A stretch of DNA of 43,119 nucleotides from Isoptericola sp. Lineage in GTDB: Bacteria > Actinomycetota > Actinomycetes > Actinomycetales > Cellulomonadaceae. The DNA lies in the NCBI GenBank assembly GCA_031181105.1, contig JAPSLD010000004.1:1-43119 (forward strand), given 5' to 3'. The translations under genes and the position numbers were made by a program. This document shows positions 24,688-33,357 of this stretch, piece after piece. The notes under the pieces are model-generated. The model was not told where the DNA came from and searched no databases. It saw nothing but the letters and a program-made list of their open reading frames with translations. The stretch's first letter is position 1, and every line of letters starts with the position of its first letter.

Positions 24688-26163
24688 TCAGACGTAGGAC
24701 GGGGCCTCGAGCGGCGCCAGCGGCGAGCCGTCGAACGTGGTCAGGTCGACATCGCCGGGCAGGTCGAGGTCGGCGAGCGACGACAGCGTGCCGCGCACCG
24801 CCGTGGCGGCCGCGACCAGCGGGGAGACCAGGTGCGTACGGCCGCCCTTGCCCTGCCGGCCCTCGAAGTTGCGGTTTGACGTCGAGGCCGACCGCTCCCC
24901 CGGCGCCAGCTGGTCCGGGTTCATGCCCAGGCACATCGAGCACCCGGCGTTGCGCCACTCGGCGCCGAACTCCTTGAAGATCACGTCGAGCCCCTCGGCC
25001 TCGGCCTGGATCCGGACCCGCGCGGACGCCGGCACCACGAGCACGCGCACGTCGTCGGCCTTCTTGCGACCCTGGAGGACCTTGGCGACCGACCGGAGGT
25101 CCTCGATGCGGCCGTTCGTGCACGAGCCGATGAAGACCGTGTCGACCTTGACGTCGCGCAGCGGCGTTCCGCCCTCGAGGCCCATGTACTCGAGCGCCCG
25201 CTCGGCGGCGACGCGCTCGTTCTCGTCGGCGATCTCGGCCGGGACCGGCACACTCGCGGACAGCGGGAGGCCTTGGCCGGGGTTCGTGCCCCAGGTGACG
25301 TACGGCTCGAGGTCGGACGCCTCGAGCACGACCTCGGCGTCGAACACCGCGTCGTCGTCGCTGCGCAGCGTCCTCCAGTACTCGACGGCCGCGTCCCAGT
25401 CCTCGCCCTCAGGGGCGTGCGGGCGGCCCTCGAGGTACTCGAACGTGGTCTCGTCGGGCGCGATCATGCCTGCGCGGGCCCCCGCCTCGATCGACATGTT
25501 GCAGATCGTCATCCGCGCCTCCATCGAGAGGTTGCGGATCGCCTCGCCGCGGTACTCGAGCACATAGCCCTGACCGCCGCCGGTGCCGATCTTGGCGATG
25601 ATCGCCAGGATGATGTCCTTGCTCGTGGTGCCGGGCGGCAGCGCGCCGTTCACCGTGATCGCCATGGTCTTGAACGGCGACAGCGGCAGGGTCTGCGTGG
25701 CGAGCACGTGCTCGACCTCGGAGGTGCCGATGCCGAACGCGAGCGCGCCGAACGCACCGTGCGTGGAGGTGTGCGAGTCGCCGCACACGACCGTCAGGCC
25801 GGGCATCGTCAGGCCGAGCTGCGGTCCCACCTGGTGGACGATGCCCTGGTCCGCGTCGCCCAGCGAGTGGATCCGGACGCCGAACTCGCGCGCGTTGTTG
25901 CGCAGCGTGTCGATCTGCGTGCGGCTCGTCAGGTCCGCGATCGGCAGGTCGATGTCGAGCGTGGGAGTGTTGTGGTCCTCGGTCGCGATCGTGAGGTCCG
26001 GACGGCGGACCTTCCGGCCCGCGAGACGGAGCCCCTCGAACGCCTGAGGGCTGGTCACCTCGTGCACGAGGTGGAGGTCGATGTAGAGGAGGTCGGGCGA
26101 ACCACCGGTCCCCCGGCGCACCAGGTGCGCCTCCCAGACCTTCTCCGCCAGCGTGCCGGCCAT
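24688..26163 (-). CDS. leuC: 3-isopropylmalate dehydratase large subunit
   Basis: 491-residue aconitase-fold subunit carrying the 4Fe-4S cluster: ligands C348 (IGSCTNGR), C408 and C411 (GCSMC). Also visible are [42 protein letters not shown] and the substrate loop [11 protein letters not shown]. First gene of the leuCD operon; ATG with GAGGAG 7 nt upstream. Divergent from the IclR regulator across 131 bp holding two inverted repeats. Confidence 0.97.
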   Translation of the reverse strand: MAGTLAEKVWEAHLVRRGTGGSPDLLYIDLHLVHEVTSPQAFEGLRLAGRKVRRPDLTIATEDHNTPTLDIDLPIADLTSRTQIDTLRNNAREFGVRIHSLGDADQGIVHQVGPQLGLTMPGLTVVCGDSHTSTHGAFGALAFGIGTSEVEHVLATQTLPLSPFKTMAITVNGALPPGTTSKDIILAIIAKIGTGGGQGYVLEYRGEAIRNLSMEARMTICNMSIEAGARAGMIAPDETTFEYLEGRPHAPEGEDWDAAVEYWRTLRSDDDAVFDAEVVLEASDLEPYVTWGTNPGQGLPLSASVPVPAEIADENERVAAERALEYMGLEGGTPLRDVKVDTVFIGSCTNGRIEDLRSVAKVLQGRKKADDVRVLVVPASARVRIQAEAEGLDVIFKEFGAEWRNAGCSMCLGMNPDQLAPGERSASTSNRNFEGRQGKGGRTHLVSPLVAAATAVRGTLSSLADLDLPGDVDLTTFDGSPLAPLEAPSYV

Positions 26164-26237
26164 CTCGAGCTCCTCGTCCGCCGCCCCCGTCGGGCGGCTG
26201 TCGCGACTGTGTTTCCGTGCGATCCGACGTGCTCGGT

Positions 26238-26254
26238 GGTTCGCTCGGCGAACC
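26238..26254. promoter_or_regulatory. Inverted repeat in the leuC/iclR intergenic region
   Basis: GGTTCG-CTCGG-CGAACC, perfect 6-bp arms. About 75 bp upstream of the leuC ATG; candidate binding site for the regulator. Confidence 0.45.
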
Positions 26255-26283
26255 GAACTTGCAATCTCAGTCCGCGAGACGTC

Positions 26284-26306
26284 AGTATCGGCCTATGGAC
26301 GATACT
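26284..26306. promoter_or_regulatory. Inverted repeat centred on the iclR start codon
   Basis: AGTATCG-N9-CGATACT, perfect 7-bp arms around ATG 26295. The left arm overlaps CAGTAT (26283-26288), a -10-like hexamer 6 nt before the ATG, so binding here would shut the gene off. Confidence 0.55.
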
Positions 26307-27014
26307 AGCGGAGTCGGCGTACTGGACAAGGCCGCGTCCGTACTGGGCGCACTGGAGGCCGGTCCCGCCACCCTCGCGCAGCTGGTCTCCTCGACCGGAC
26401 TGGCGCGCCCGACGGCCCACCGCCTGGCCGTGGCCCTCGAGCACCACCGCCTCGTGGCCCGCGACATGCAGGGCCGGTTCGTGCTCGGCCCGCGCCTCAA
26501 CGAGCTCGCCACCGCCGCCGGCGAGGACCGCCTGCTGGCGGCCGCGAACCCCGTGCTCACGGCGCTGCGGGACCACACCGGCGAGAGCGCGCAGCTCTAC
26601 CGCCGCCAGGGTGACCACCGCGTGTGCGTGGCCGCGGCCGAGCGCCCGGTCGGGCTGCGCGACTCGATCCCCGTGGGCGCCACGCTGACGATGGGTGCCG
26701 GGTCGGCCGCGCAGATCCTGCTGGCGTGGGAGGAGCCCGACCGGCTGCACCGCGGGCTGCGCGACGCGGTCTTCACCGCGACGATCCTGTCCGGCGTGCG
26801 CCGCCGGGGCTGGGCCCAGTCCGTGAGCGAGCGCGAGCTCGGCGTCGCCTCCGTGTCCGCGCCGGTGCGCGGCCCGTCGGGCCGCGTCGTGGCCGCGGTC
26901 TCGGTGTCCGGCCCGGTCGAGCGGCTGTCCCGACAGCCGGGGCGCCTGCACTCGGCCGCCGTCGTCGCCGCCGCGAACCGCCTGACCGAGGTCCTGCGCC
27001 GCGCGGGCGAGTGA
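26295..27014 (+). CDS. ndgR: IclR family regulator of leucine biosynthesis (NdgR/LtbR type)
   Basis: 239 residues. N-terminal winged helix (LDKAASVLGALEAGPATLAQLVSSTGLARPTAHRLAVALEHHRLV) and the IclR effector domain (GESAQLYRRQGDHRVCVAAAERPVGLRDSIPVGATLTMGAGSAAQILLAW). Divergence from leuCD is the conserved setting of NdgR/LtbR, which control leucine and other amino-acid genes in Streptomyces and Corynebacterium; the name rests on this context and on the sequence. Probably autoregulated through the repeat at its start codon. Confidence 0.9.
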   Translation: MDDTSGVGVLDKAASVLGALEAGPATLAQLVSSTGLARPTAHRLAVALEHHRLVARDMQGRFVLGPRLNELATAAGEDRLLAAANPVLTALRDHTGESAQLYRRQGDHRVCVAAAERPVGLRDSIPVGATLTMGAGSAAQILLAWEEPDRLHRGLRDAVFTATILSGVRRRGWAQSVSERELGVASVSAPVRGPSGRVVAAVSVSGPVERLSRQPGRLHSAAVVAAANRLTEVLRRAGE

Positions 27015-27076
27015 CCGGGTCCTGGCGCACCGACGGCGCGCCGGGGCCGGTGCTCGTGCCACGTCGTCCGCATCAG

Positions 27077-27082
27077 TACGCT
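27077..27082 (+). promoter_or_regulatory. -10 element upstream of the 55-aa membrane protein gene
   Basis: TACGCT, 52 bp before the ATG at 27135; the leader carries a GTGAGGACC ribosome site. Confidence 0.4.
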
Positions 27083-27134
27083 GCCCAGCAGCGCGGCCGT
27101 CCGGTCGCGCGATCCCGAGAGGCGTGAGGACCTG

Positions 27135-27302
27135 ATGCCGGCCAAGGCCAAGACCTTCCTGACCTGGCTCGTCGTGATCTTCGTGGTCTACGCGATCTAC
27201 ACCAGCCCCGACCGCGCGTCCGAGGTCGTCAAGGCGCTCTGGGACGTGGTCGTCAACGCGGTCGCGAGCTTCGGCGCGTTCCTCGGCGGCCTGGTGTCCT
27301 GA
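27135..27302 (+). CDS. 55-residue membrane protein
   Basis: The product reads MPAKAKTFLTWLVVIFVVYA, then IYTSPDRASEVVKALWDVVV, then a C-terminal NAVASFGAFLGGLVS. One N-terminal transmembrane helix is followed by an amphipathic segment. I recognise this as a small protein frequent in actinobacteria next to a PH-domain gene, without known function. GAGG lies 6-7 nt before the ATG. 28 bp upstream of the PH-domain gene, probably one operon. Confidence 0.75.
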   Translation: MPAKAKTFLTWLVVIFVVYAIYTSPDRASEVVKALWDVVVNAVASFGAFLGGLVS

Positions 27303-27330
27303 CCGCGGCCCGCCCGACGAGGAGGTCGCC

Positions 27331-28077
27331 GTGACACACCCGCGGAGCACCGTCGCAGCGCACGCGCACCTGCGGCGCTACGTGCTCGCGAACGAGACCG
27401 TCGTCGTCGCCACCCGCCGGCACTGGGCGCGGCTCGTCGAGCCCGCCGCGACGACGCTCGTCGCGTTCCTCCTGGTCGGCACGGCCGCGCACACGTCGGG
27501 CCTGCGCTGGCTGTGGGTCGCGTGGCTGCTGGTGCTGGGCCGCCTCGTGTGGCGGTGGTTGCACTGGTACAACGAGTGGTTCGTCGCGACGGACAAGCGG
27601 CTGCTCCTCGCCTACGGCGTCGTCATCCACAAGGTCGCGATGATGCCGCTCATGAAGGTCACCGACATGGGCTACTCCCGCACGCCGCTGGGGCAGGTCT
27701 TCGGCTACGGGCGGTTCGTCATGGAGTCCGCGGGCCAGGACCAGGCGCTGCGCCAGGTCGACTGGGTGCCCCGGCCCGACGACACCTACCGCAAGCTCTG
27801 CGCGACGATCTTCCTGCCGGGGCAGCTCCCCGGACGCGCACCCGCCCCGCGAGACGCCGGCCGTCGCCCGCCGGCGATCGTGCCCGGTGCCGGCGAGCCG
27901 CGCCCCACGACCCAGCCGATCCCCGTGGCCGGCCGCCCGGACTCGGTCGCCGGTACGGCGACCGCGACGGGCCCCGGCCGTGCGGCCCCGGCACCGTGGG
28001 CGCCCACGGGCGGCACGCGGTACCCGGCGCCGCCGAGCGACGGGGCCGGCCCCACGGTCCCCCGGCCGTTCCTCTGA
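27331..28077 (+). CDS. PH-domain (bPH2/YdbS-like) membrane protein
   Basis: 248 residues. Two adjacent helices (AATTLVAFLLVGTAAHTS and LWVAWLLVLGRLVWRWL) lead into a bacterial PH domain: WYNEWFVATDKRLLLAYGVVIHKVAMMPLMKVTDMGYSRTPLGQVFGYGRFVMESAGQDQALRQVDWVPRPDDTYRKLC. The last 75 residues are a Pro/Ala/Thr-rich disordered tail. YdbS-type proteins sit at the inner membrane; their role is unclear. GTG start with GAGGAGG 7 nt upstream. Confidence 0.88.
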   Translation: MTHPRSTVAAHAHLRRYVLANETVVVATRRHWARLVEPAATTLVAFLLVGTAAHTSGLRWLWVAWLLVLGRLVWRWLHWYNEWFVATDKRLLLAYGVVIHKVAMMPLMKVTDMGYSRTPLGQVFGYGRFVMESAGQDQALRQVDWVPRPDDTYRKLCATIFLPGQLPGRAPAPRDAGRRPPAIVPGAGEPRPTTQPIPVAGRPDSVAGTATATGPGRAAPAPWAPTGGTRYPAPPSDGAGPTVPRPFL

Positions 28078-28109
28078 GGTCCTCCGGAGAACGAGGCCAC
28101 GAACGACGA

Positions 28110-28135
28110 AGGCCCGGTCCTGACGGACCGGGCCT
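28110..28135. terminator. Bidirectional terminator between the PH gene and tRNA-Glu
   Basis: 11-bp perfect stem with a TGAC loop. It ends 7 nt from the tRNA-Glu 3' end on the minus strand and follows the PH gene stop on the plus strand. Confidence 0.85.
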
Positions 28136-28142
28136 CGCGTGG

Positions 28143-28215
28143 TACCCCCAGCGGGATTTGAACCCGCGTTACCGCCGTGAGAGGGCGGCGTCCTAGGCCG
28201 CTAGACGATGGGGGC
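28143..28215 (-). tRNA. tRNA-Glu(CTC), copy 1
   Basis: 73 nt, cloverleaf with acceptor GCCCCCA/TGGGGGT, discriminator A, anticodon loop CCTCTCA (anticodon CTC) and T-arm GCGGGTTCAAATCCCGC. The next three minus-strand bases (28142-28140) are CCA, so the 3' end is encoded. Body identical to copy 2. Confidence 0.97.
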
Positions 28216-28222
28216 CGGACGT

Positions 28223-28238
28223 CGGCTCCGAAGAGCCG
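28223..28238 (-). other. UUCG-tetraloop hairpin between the two tRNA-Glu genes
   Basis: On the minus strand CGGCTC-TTCG-GAGCCG, a 6-bp stem capped by the very stable cUUCGg tetraloop. With a second small hairpin at 28248-28261 (TCCAC-CGAG-GTGGA on the plus strand) it may mark a processing or attenuation point. Confidence 0.5.
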
Positions 28239-28270
28239 GTGAAGGGGTCCACCGAGGTGGACCTCCTGCG

Positions 28271-28343
28271 TACCCCCAGCGGGATTTGAACCCGCGTTAC
28301 CGCCGTGAGAGGGCGGCGTCCTAGGCCGCTAGACGATGGGGGC
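28271..28343 (-). tRNA. tRNA-Glu(CTC), copy 2
   Basis: 73 nt, base-for-base the same as copy 1, 128 bp away. After the discriminator A the minus strand reads CGC, so CCA must be added by the nucleotidyltransferase. Transcribed first of the two. Confidence 0.97.
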
Positions 28344-28385
28344 CTATGACTCGGCCGGCCCTCGCGGACCGCCGTGCCGGTGAGA

Positions 28386-28391
28386 ACTCTA
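28386..28391 (-). promoter_or_regulatory. -10 element for the tRNA-Glu pair
   Basis: TAGAGT on the minus strand, 42 bp before the mature 5' end of copy 2. Confidence 0.4.
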
Positions 28392-28405
28392 GCGCACCGG
28401 TGACC

Positions 28406-28419
28406 GCCCTCCGGAGGGC
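28406..28419 (-). terminator. Short palindrome after tRNA-Gln
   Basis: GCCCTCCGGAGGGC, 25 nt downstream of the tRNA-Gln 3' end; weak terminator candidate separating it from the tRNA-Glu promoter. Confidence 0.4.
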
Positions 28420-28444
28420 CGCCCGTGTGATCTAGCGCTCTGCG

Positions 28445-28516
28445 CTGGGGTACCAGGACTCGAACCTAGACTAAGTGAACCAGAATCACTCGTGCTGCCA
28501 ATTACACCATACCCCA
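28445..28516 (-). tRNA. tRNA-Gln(CTG)
   Basis: 72 nt, acceptor TGGGGTA/TACCCCA, discriminator G, anticodon loop TTCTGGT (anticodon CTG), T-arm TAGGTTCGAGTCCTG. CCA is not encoded. Like the tRNA-Glu genes it should be charged first with glutamate by GltX and then amidated by GatCAB. Confidence 0.97.
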
Positions 28517-28635
28517 TGGTGCCGGACCTTCCGGGGCAAATCCGACTTTCATCGGCGCGACCCGAAGGACCCAACGACCGAGAACATTACCGGACGAAGG
28601 CCCCTGGCTCCAAAACGGAGGCGGGGTGCCGTACG

Positions 28636-29424
28636 TCACCCACGACCGTCGCCCCAGGGTGCCGGTTCTCGGAGAGCGAGGGCGTCCGGGAGCTCGTCGA
28701 GGCCCGCGACCACGCGCACGCCGTCGGCGCGCATCGCCGCTGCGTCCACGCTGCGCTCGTGCAGGCGCCGCGTGCCCGGGCGGTCGAGCCACACGCCCAC
28801 GAGACCGGCCTCGGACGCGGCCCGTGCGTCGACCCCGGGCTCGTCCCCGACGTACGCCGTCTGCGCGGGTTCGGTGCCGAGCAGCCGCGCACCCTCGAGG
28901 AACACCTGCGGCGACGGCTTGCCGAACCCCAGCGTGTCGACGCCGACCAGCACGGGCAGCCCGTCCAGGCCGGCCGAGCGGAGCTTGCGCTCCTGCAGCG
29001 CGACGGCGGCGTTGGTGACGACCCCCACGGCGACACCCGCGCCGCGCAGGCGTTCCAGCACCGGGGCGGCGTCGTCGAACGCCGTCCACGACCGCTCGAA
29101 GGTGCCCCAGAACAGCCCGTCCCACGCCTCGAACGAGGACTCGGTGACGGGCTCCCCGCCGAAGGTGCGGTGCAGCAGGTCGGCGCGCAGTCGCCGCTGC
29201 GTCGCATGGTCGGTCTCCCCGCGGGTGTACCGGCGGTAGTACCCGCCCGGGTCGGACCGCCAGTGGTCGAGGATCTCGCCGTAGCGGTCGGCGGGGACGT
29301 GCGGCAGGTACTCGACCGCGACGGCGGTCAGGGCCGCGGCGAACGCGCCTCGGGTGTCGACGAGCGTGTCGTCGACGTCGAACAGGACGCCGTCGACCTG
29401 CGCTGCGGCCGCGCCCGTCGTCAC
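28636..29424 (-). CDS. HAD superfamily hydrolase (phosphatase)
   Basis: 262 residues. Motif [11 protein letters not shown] (nucleophile D16, acid/base D18), motif II VVTNAAV, motif III lysine FGKPSPQVF and motif [15 protein letters not shown], with an alpha-helical cap inserted after motif I (subclass I). Likely a small-metabolite phosphatase of the phosphoglycolate/pyrimidine nucleotidase kind; the substrate is open. Its GTG overlaps the gltX stop (GTGA, 29421-29424), so it is translated from the gltX message. Confidence 0.9.
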   Translation of the reverse strand: MTTGAAAAQVDGVLFDVDDTLVDTRGAFAAALTAVAVEYLPHVPADRYGEILDHWRSDPGGYYRRYTRGETDHATQRRLRADLLHRTFGGEPVTESSFEAWDGLFWGTFERSWTAFDDAAPVLERLRGAGVAVGVVTNAAVALQERKLRSAGLDGLPVLVGVDTLGFGKPSPQVFLEGARLLGTEPAQTAYVGDEPGVDARAASEAGLVGVWLDRPGTRRLHERSVDAAAMRADGVRVVAGLDELPDALALREPAPWGDGRG

Positions 29425-30899
29425 TGCGCCGGGGCGTCGGCGGCGGCGTCGGCCTCCGCGAGCCGGGTGATCACCGCGTCGACGCGAGCCAGCGTGCGCT
29501 CGCGGCCGAGCACCTCGAGCGACTCGAACAGCGGCAGACCCACGGTCCGGCCGGTCACCGCGACGCGTACGGGTGCCTGGGCCTTGCCGAGCTTGAGGCC
29601 GTGCTTCTCCCCCACGACCGTCACGGCGTCCTTGAGCGGCTCGGCCTCCCACGGCTCGAGGGCGGCGAGCGCCTCGCGGGCGTCGGCCAGGAGCGCGGCG
29701 GCCGGCTCCTTCATGGCCTTGGCCCAGGACCGCTCGTCGAGCACCGGCTCGTCGAGGAACAGGAAGTCGACGTTGTCGGTGATGTCGGCCAGCAGCGCGA
29801 CGCGCGACTGCGCGAGCGGCGCGACGCGGGCGAACGCGTCGGCGTCGAGCTGCTCCTCGCTCCACGGCGCCCGCGGCGGGTGCAGCCACGGGTCGACGGC
29901 GGCGACGAAGTCCTCGACGGCCATCGCCCGGATGTACTCGCCGTTGAACGCCGTCAGCTTCTTGACGTCGAAGAACGCCGACGCGCTGTTGACGTCCTCG
30001 ATCCGGAAGCGGGAGACCATCTCGTCGAACGGCAGGATCTCCTCGTCGTTGCCCGGCGCCCAGCCGAGCAGCATGAGGTAGTTGACCATCGCCTCGGGCA
30101 GGTAGCCCTCGGCGAGGTAGTCCTCGAGCGCGACCTTGTCCCGGCGCTTGGAGAGCTTCTGGCGCTTCTCGTTGACGATGACGGGCAGGTGCGCCCAGAC
30201 CGGCGGCGTCGCGCCGAGCGCCTCCCACAGCAGCTGCTGCTTGGGCGTGTTGGGCAGGTGCTCCTCGCCTCTGATGACATGGCTCACGTGCTCGTCCATG
30301 TCGTCGACGACGTTGGCGAGCAGGAAGACGGGCGAGCCGTCGCCGCGCGCGACGACGAAGTCCTCCATCGCCGCGTTGGGGAACACGGGGTTGCCGCGGA
30401 TCAGGTCGACGACGTGCGTCTCCCCCTCGTCGGGCGTGCGGAAGCGCAGCGCCCGGCCGGGCTCGTACGTCAGGCCGCGGTCGCGGCAGAACCCGTCGTA
30501 GCCCGAGTGCGGGTTGCCGGTGCGCGCGGCGACGTCGTCACGCGTGCAGTCGCAGAAGTAGGCGCGTCCCGCCTCGGCCAGCCGCGTCGCGGCCGCGCGA
30601 TGCTTGTCCACGTTGGCCGACTGGTAGTACGGCCCCTCGAACGTGGGGTCGTCCGCGCGGATGCCGAGCGCGGCCATCGCGGACAGGATGCCGTCGACCC
30701 ACTCCGGCTTGTTCCGCGAGGCGTCGGTGTCCTCGATCCGCAGCACGAACGTGCCGCCGGACTGCTTCGCGACGGCCCAGTTGAACAGCGCCGAGCGGCC
30801 TCCGCCGACGTGGAACATGCCCGTCGGGGACGGGGCGAAGCGGACACGGACGGTGCTCGAGGGGCTCGACGGGGCCGAGGAAGCAGCTGCGGGGATCAC
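29421..30899 (-). CDS. gltX: Glutamyl-tRNA synthetase
   Basis: Class I synthetase, 492 residues: the HIGH region [13 protein letters not shown] (H30 onward), LRIEDTD, and KMSKS as KLSKR (248-252). A cysteine-containing insertion [10 protein letters not shown] is at the usual zinc-hook position. Actinobacteria lack GlnRS, so this enzyme should charge both tRNA-Glu and tRNA-Gln, whose genes lie less than 1 kb downstream. GTG start 6 nt after TACGCT. First gene of a coupled pair with the HAD hydrolase. Confidence 0.97.
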   Translation of the reverse strand: MIPAAASSAPSSPSSTVRVRFAPSPTGMFHVGGGRSALFNWAVAKQSGGTFVLRIEDTDASRNKPEWVDGILSAMAALGIRADDPTFEGPYYQSANVDKHRAAATRLAEAGRAYFCDCTRDDVAARTGNPHSGYDGFCRDRGLTYEPGRALRFRTPDEGETHVVDLIRGNPVFPNAAMEDFVVARGDGSPVFLLANVVDDMDEHVSHVIRGEEHLPNTPKQQLLWEALGATPPVWAHLPVIVNEKRQKLSKRRDKVALEDYLAEGYLPEAMVNYLMLLGWAPGNDEEILPFDEMVSRFRIEDVNSASAFFDVKKLTAFNGEYIRAMAVEDFVAAVDPWLHPPRAPWSEEQLDADAFARVAPLAQSRVALLADITDNVDFLFLDEPVLDERSWAKAMKEPAAALLADAREALAALEPWEAEPLKDAVTVVGEKHGLKLGKAQAPVRVAVTGRTVGLPLFESLEVLGRERTLARVDAVITRLAEADAAADAPAQ

Positions 30900-30905
30900 G
30901 GCCCC

Positions 30906-30911
30906 AGCGTA
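30906..30911 (-). promoter_or_regulatory. -10 element of gltX, leaderless
   Basis: TACGCT on the minus strand, 6 nt before the GTG at 30899. Confidence 0.6.
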
Positions 30912-30918
30912 GTTGGCG

Positions 30919-31563
30919 CTAGGGCCGCGCGAACACGGCGTGCACGTCGAAGCGCAGGCGCTCGGTGCGCTCCAGCTCCAGCCCGGCGTCGGTCACGGCG
31001 CGCACGATCGTCTCGGCCGGGTGGACGACGAACCGCCAGTCGCTGCCCCGCAGCCGCGGGTACACGTTCAGCAGCGGCGCGGCCGCGCGCAGCCACCAGG
31101 CGTCGCGCGGGAACGACACGACCAGGAACCGGCGCGCCCGCGCCGCGGCGGCGGTCAGCAGGCGGCGGGCGTCCGGGTAGCAGCACACGACGCTGTGCAG
31201 CGCGACGACGTCGGCCGGCCCGGCGAGGTCCGGGGCGGCCGCGAAGTCGCCGACCCGGCGCTCGGCGCGCGCCGCGAGGCCGGTCTCGGCCAGCAGCTCG
31301 CGCGCCGCGGCGTCGTAGGCCGGTGACATGTCGACGCACACGGCGCGCCGCACGCCGGCGGAGAGCATCTCGACCTGGAAGTCCCCGACGCCGCCGCCGA
31401 TCTCCAGCAGCGTCTCGCCCCCGATCGTGCCGTCGCGGTAGAGCTCCACCGTGCGGCGCGGCAGCGTCGTCAGCCCGGAGCGCCGGTAGCGTGCGAGGGC
31501 GCGGCGCGCCTCGCGGTCGTCGAAGACGCGGTCGTAGCCCTGCGGCTCGCAGCAGGCGGACAT
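30919..31563 (-). CDS. Class I SAM-dependent methyltransferase
   Basis: 214 residues. SAM loop [16 protein letters not shown], acidic residue in [22 protein letters not shown] at motif [16 protein letters not shown], and a C-terminal SDWRFVVHP. The N-terminus begins SACCEP...[22 protein letters not shown], a pattern shared with Mg-protoporphyrin-type and other small-molecule methyltransferases. Substrate unknown. TAGGAG lies just upstream of the ATG. It is separated from gltX only by the gltX promoter. Confidence 0.83.
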   Translation of the reverse strand: MSACCEPQGYDRVFDDREARRALARYRRSGLTTLPRRTVELYRDGTIGGETLLEIGGGVGDFQVEMLSAGVRRAVCVDMSPAYDAAARELLAETGLAARAERRVGDFAAAPDLAGPADVVALHSVVCCYPDARRLLTAAAARARRFLVVSFPRDAWWLRAAAPLLNVYPRLRGSDWRFVVHPAETIVRAVTDAGLELERTERLRFDVHAVFARP

Positions 31564-31611
31564 GCTCCTATTCGAGCACGTCGCGCGAGGTTCGTCGGCC
31601 CGGGTCCGCCG

Positions 31612-32397
31612 TCAGACCGGCCGGCGGACCACCGGGTTCGCGAGCACGCCGATGCCGTCGACCTCGCACTCGACCCGGTCCCCGTGCTCGATCCGCCCGA
31701 CGCCGGCAGGCGTGCCCGTGAGGATCACGTCGCCCGGCAGCAGCGTCATCGCCTCGGAGACGAACGAGACGATGAACGGCACGTCGAAGATCATCTCCGC
31801 GGTGCGGCCGTCCTGCTTGAGCTCGCCGTTGACGCGCGAGCGGATCGCGACGTCCTCGGGGTCGAGGTCGGTGTCGATCCAGGGGCCCAGCGGGCAGGAC
31901 GAGTCGAAGCCCTTGGCGCGTCCCCACTGGCCGTCCGTGCGCTGCGCGTCGCGCGCGGTCACGTCGTTCGCGACGGTGTAGCCGAGCACGTAGCTCTTCG
32001 CGTTCTCCGGGGTGACGTCCTTGCACACCTTGGAGATGACGACGGCGAGCTCGGCCTCGTAGCTGACCTCCTGGGTCCAGTCGGGCAGCACGATCGGGTC
32101 GTCCGGGCCCACGACCGACGTGTTCGGCTTGAGGAACAGCATCGGCGACGTCGGCGGCTCGTTGCCCATCTCGCGCACGTGGTCCATGTAGTTGCGGCCC
32201 ACGGCCACGACCTTGGACCGCGGGATCACGGGCGCGAGGAGCCGCACGCCGTCGCCGAGCTCGACGCGCTCGCCCGTCGGCATCGCCGGCATGTACAGCG
32301 GGTCGCCGCCGAGCACGGCCAGGTACGTCGTGTCGCCCTCCTGCTGGACGAGGGCGAATCGGGGGTCGTCTCCGGTGGTGAATCTCGCGATGCGCAC
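31612..32397 (-). CDS. Fumarylacetoacetate hydrolase family protein
   Basis: 261 residues. FAH fold: KVVAVGRNYMDHVREMGNEPPTSPMLFLKPNTSVVGP, metal ligands in SYEAELAVVISK, GYTVANDVTARDAQ, KGFDSSCPLGPWI, and LTGTPAGVGRIEHGDRVECEVDGIG. Members hydrolyse or decarboxylate beta-dicarbonyl acids, for example oxaloacetate or acylpyruvates. The setting immediately upstream of gltX is, from memory, conserved in many actinobacteria. GTG start. Confidence 0.92.
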   Translation of the reverse strand: MRIARFTTGDDPRFALVQQEGDTTYLAVLGGDPLYMPAMPTGERVELGDGVRLLAPVIPRSKVVAVGRNYMDHVREMGNEPPTSPMLFLKPNTSVVGPDDPIVLPDWTQEVSYEAELAVVISKVCKDVTPENAKSYVLGYTVANDVTARDAQRTDGQWGRAKGFDSSCPLGPWIDTDLDPEDVAIRSRVNGELKQDGRTAEMIFDVPFIVSFVSEAMTLLPGDVILTGTPAGVGRIEHGDRVECEVDGIGVLANPVVRRPV

Positions 32398-32403
32398 CGG
32401 GTC

Positions 32404-32409
32404 AGCGTA
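32404..32409 (-). promoter_or_regulatory. -10 element of the FAH-family gene, leaderless
   Basis: TACGCT on the minus strand, 6 nt before GTG 32397; it lies between that start and the stop of the upstream methyltransferase (32414). Confidence 0.6.
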
Positions 32410-32413
32410 CTTC

Positions 32414-33328
32414 TCAGGCGCGCGCGAGCACCTCGCCGTGCAGGATCGCGAACCACCCGTCGGGCGCCTGCGCCCAGGCGAGCCAGTCCTGGGCGAGCTG
32501 CTCGAGCGCGACGTCGTCGGCCAGCCCGGACTCCTTGGCCTGGACGGCGAAGTTCGACTCGACGCAGCGCTCGGCCCACACCTGGCCCCACCACTGGCGG
32601 TCCGTCGGCGTGGCGTAGCACCACGAGGACGCGGAGGGGACCATGTGCGCGACGTCGAAGCCCGCGGACTGCACCCACGAGAAGAGGCGGCGGCCGGCGT
32701 CGGGCTCGAACCCGTACGCGTGCGTGACCTCGTGGTACAGCGTGTTCCACTCGGTCAGGCCCGCGGACTCGGGGTACCAGGCCATCGCCGCGTAGTCGGC
32801 GTCGCGCGCCGCCACGAGGCCCCCCGGCCTGGCGACGCGCTTCATCTCGCGCAGCGCGGCGACCGGGTCGGACAGGTGCTGCAGCAGCTGGTGCGCGTAC
32901 ACGACGTCGAACGTGTCGTCGTCGAACGGCAGCTCGTAGGCGTTCGCCTGCTCGAAGCGCACGTTCGTGTACCCGAGCGCGTCCGCGTGGGTGCGCGCGG
33001 CGTCGAGCACCGTCGACGACGCGTCGACGCCGACGACCTCGCCGCCGGCGAGGATGCGCGCGAGGTCCGCGGTGACGGTGCCCGGGCCGCAGCCGACGTC
33101 CAGCAGCGACATGTCGTCGCGCAGGTGCGGCAGCAGGAACCCCGCCGAGTTCTGCGCCGTGCGGGCGCGGTGCGCGCGGAGCACCGACTCGTGGTGGCCG
33201 TGCGTGTAGGACTCCGACTCCTTGCTCGGCACGGTGTGGTGCGTGCTCGGGGCCTCGATGGCGTCGGTCAGGTCGGCGCCGGCCGGGTCGGCCGCGGTGC
33301 CGTCGGTCTCGCTGCGCAGGTCGCTCAT
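32414..33328 (-). CDS. SAM-dependent methyltransferase, UbiE/type 11-like
   Basis: 304 residues. SLLDVGCGPGTVTADLARIL (motif I), VVGVDASSTVL, ELPFDDDTFDVVYAHQLLQHLSDPVAALREMKRVARPGG (motifs II-III of the type-11 group). The N-terminal about 60 residues are polar and end in HHESVLRAHRARTAQNSAGFLLPHL; the C-terminal about 100 residues are rich in tryptophan (QWWGQVWAE, DWLAWAQAPDGWFAIL). A small-molecule substrate is likely but unknown. ATG 33328 follows TACGGT by 6 nt and is also near a GAGG. Confidence 0.88.
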   Translation of the reverse strand: MSDLRSETDGTAADPAGADLTDAIEAPSTHHTVPSKESESYTHGHHESVLRAHRARTAQNSAGFLLPHLRDDMSLLDVGCGPGTVTADLARILAGGEVVGVDASSTVLDAARTHADALGYTNVRFEQANAYELPFDDDTFDVVYAHQLLQHLSDPVAALREMKRVARPGGLVAARDADYAAMAWYPESAGLTEWNTLYHEVTHAYGFEPDAGRRLFSWVQSAGFDVAHMVPSASSWCYATPTDRQWWGQVWAERCVESNFAVQAKESGLADDVALEQLAQDWLAWAQAPDGWFAILHGEVLARA

Positions 33329-33334
33329 AGCCTC

Positions 33335-33340
33335 ACCGTA
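33335..33340 (-). promoter_or_regulatory. -10 element of the type-11 methyltransferase gene
   Basis: TACGGT on the minus strand, 6 nt from ATG 33328. Confidence 0.5.
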
Positions 33341-33357
33341 GTGATTCGGCCTCGCTG

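Noticed and set aside
28143-28516. tRNA genes as attachment site of an integrated element
   Set aside because: No integrase, no partial tRNA duplicate elsewhere in the window, and housekeeping genes on both sides.
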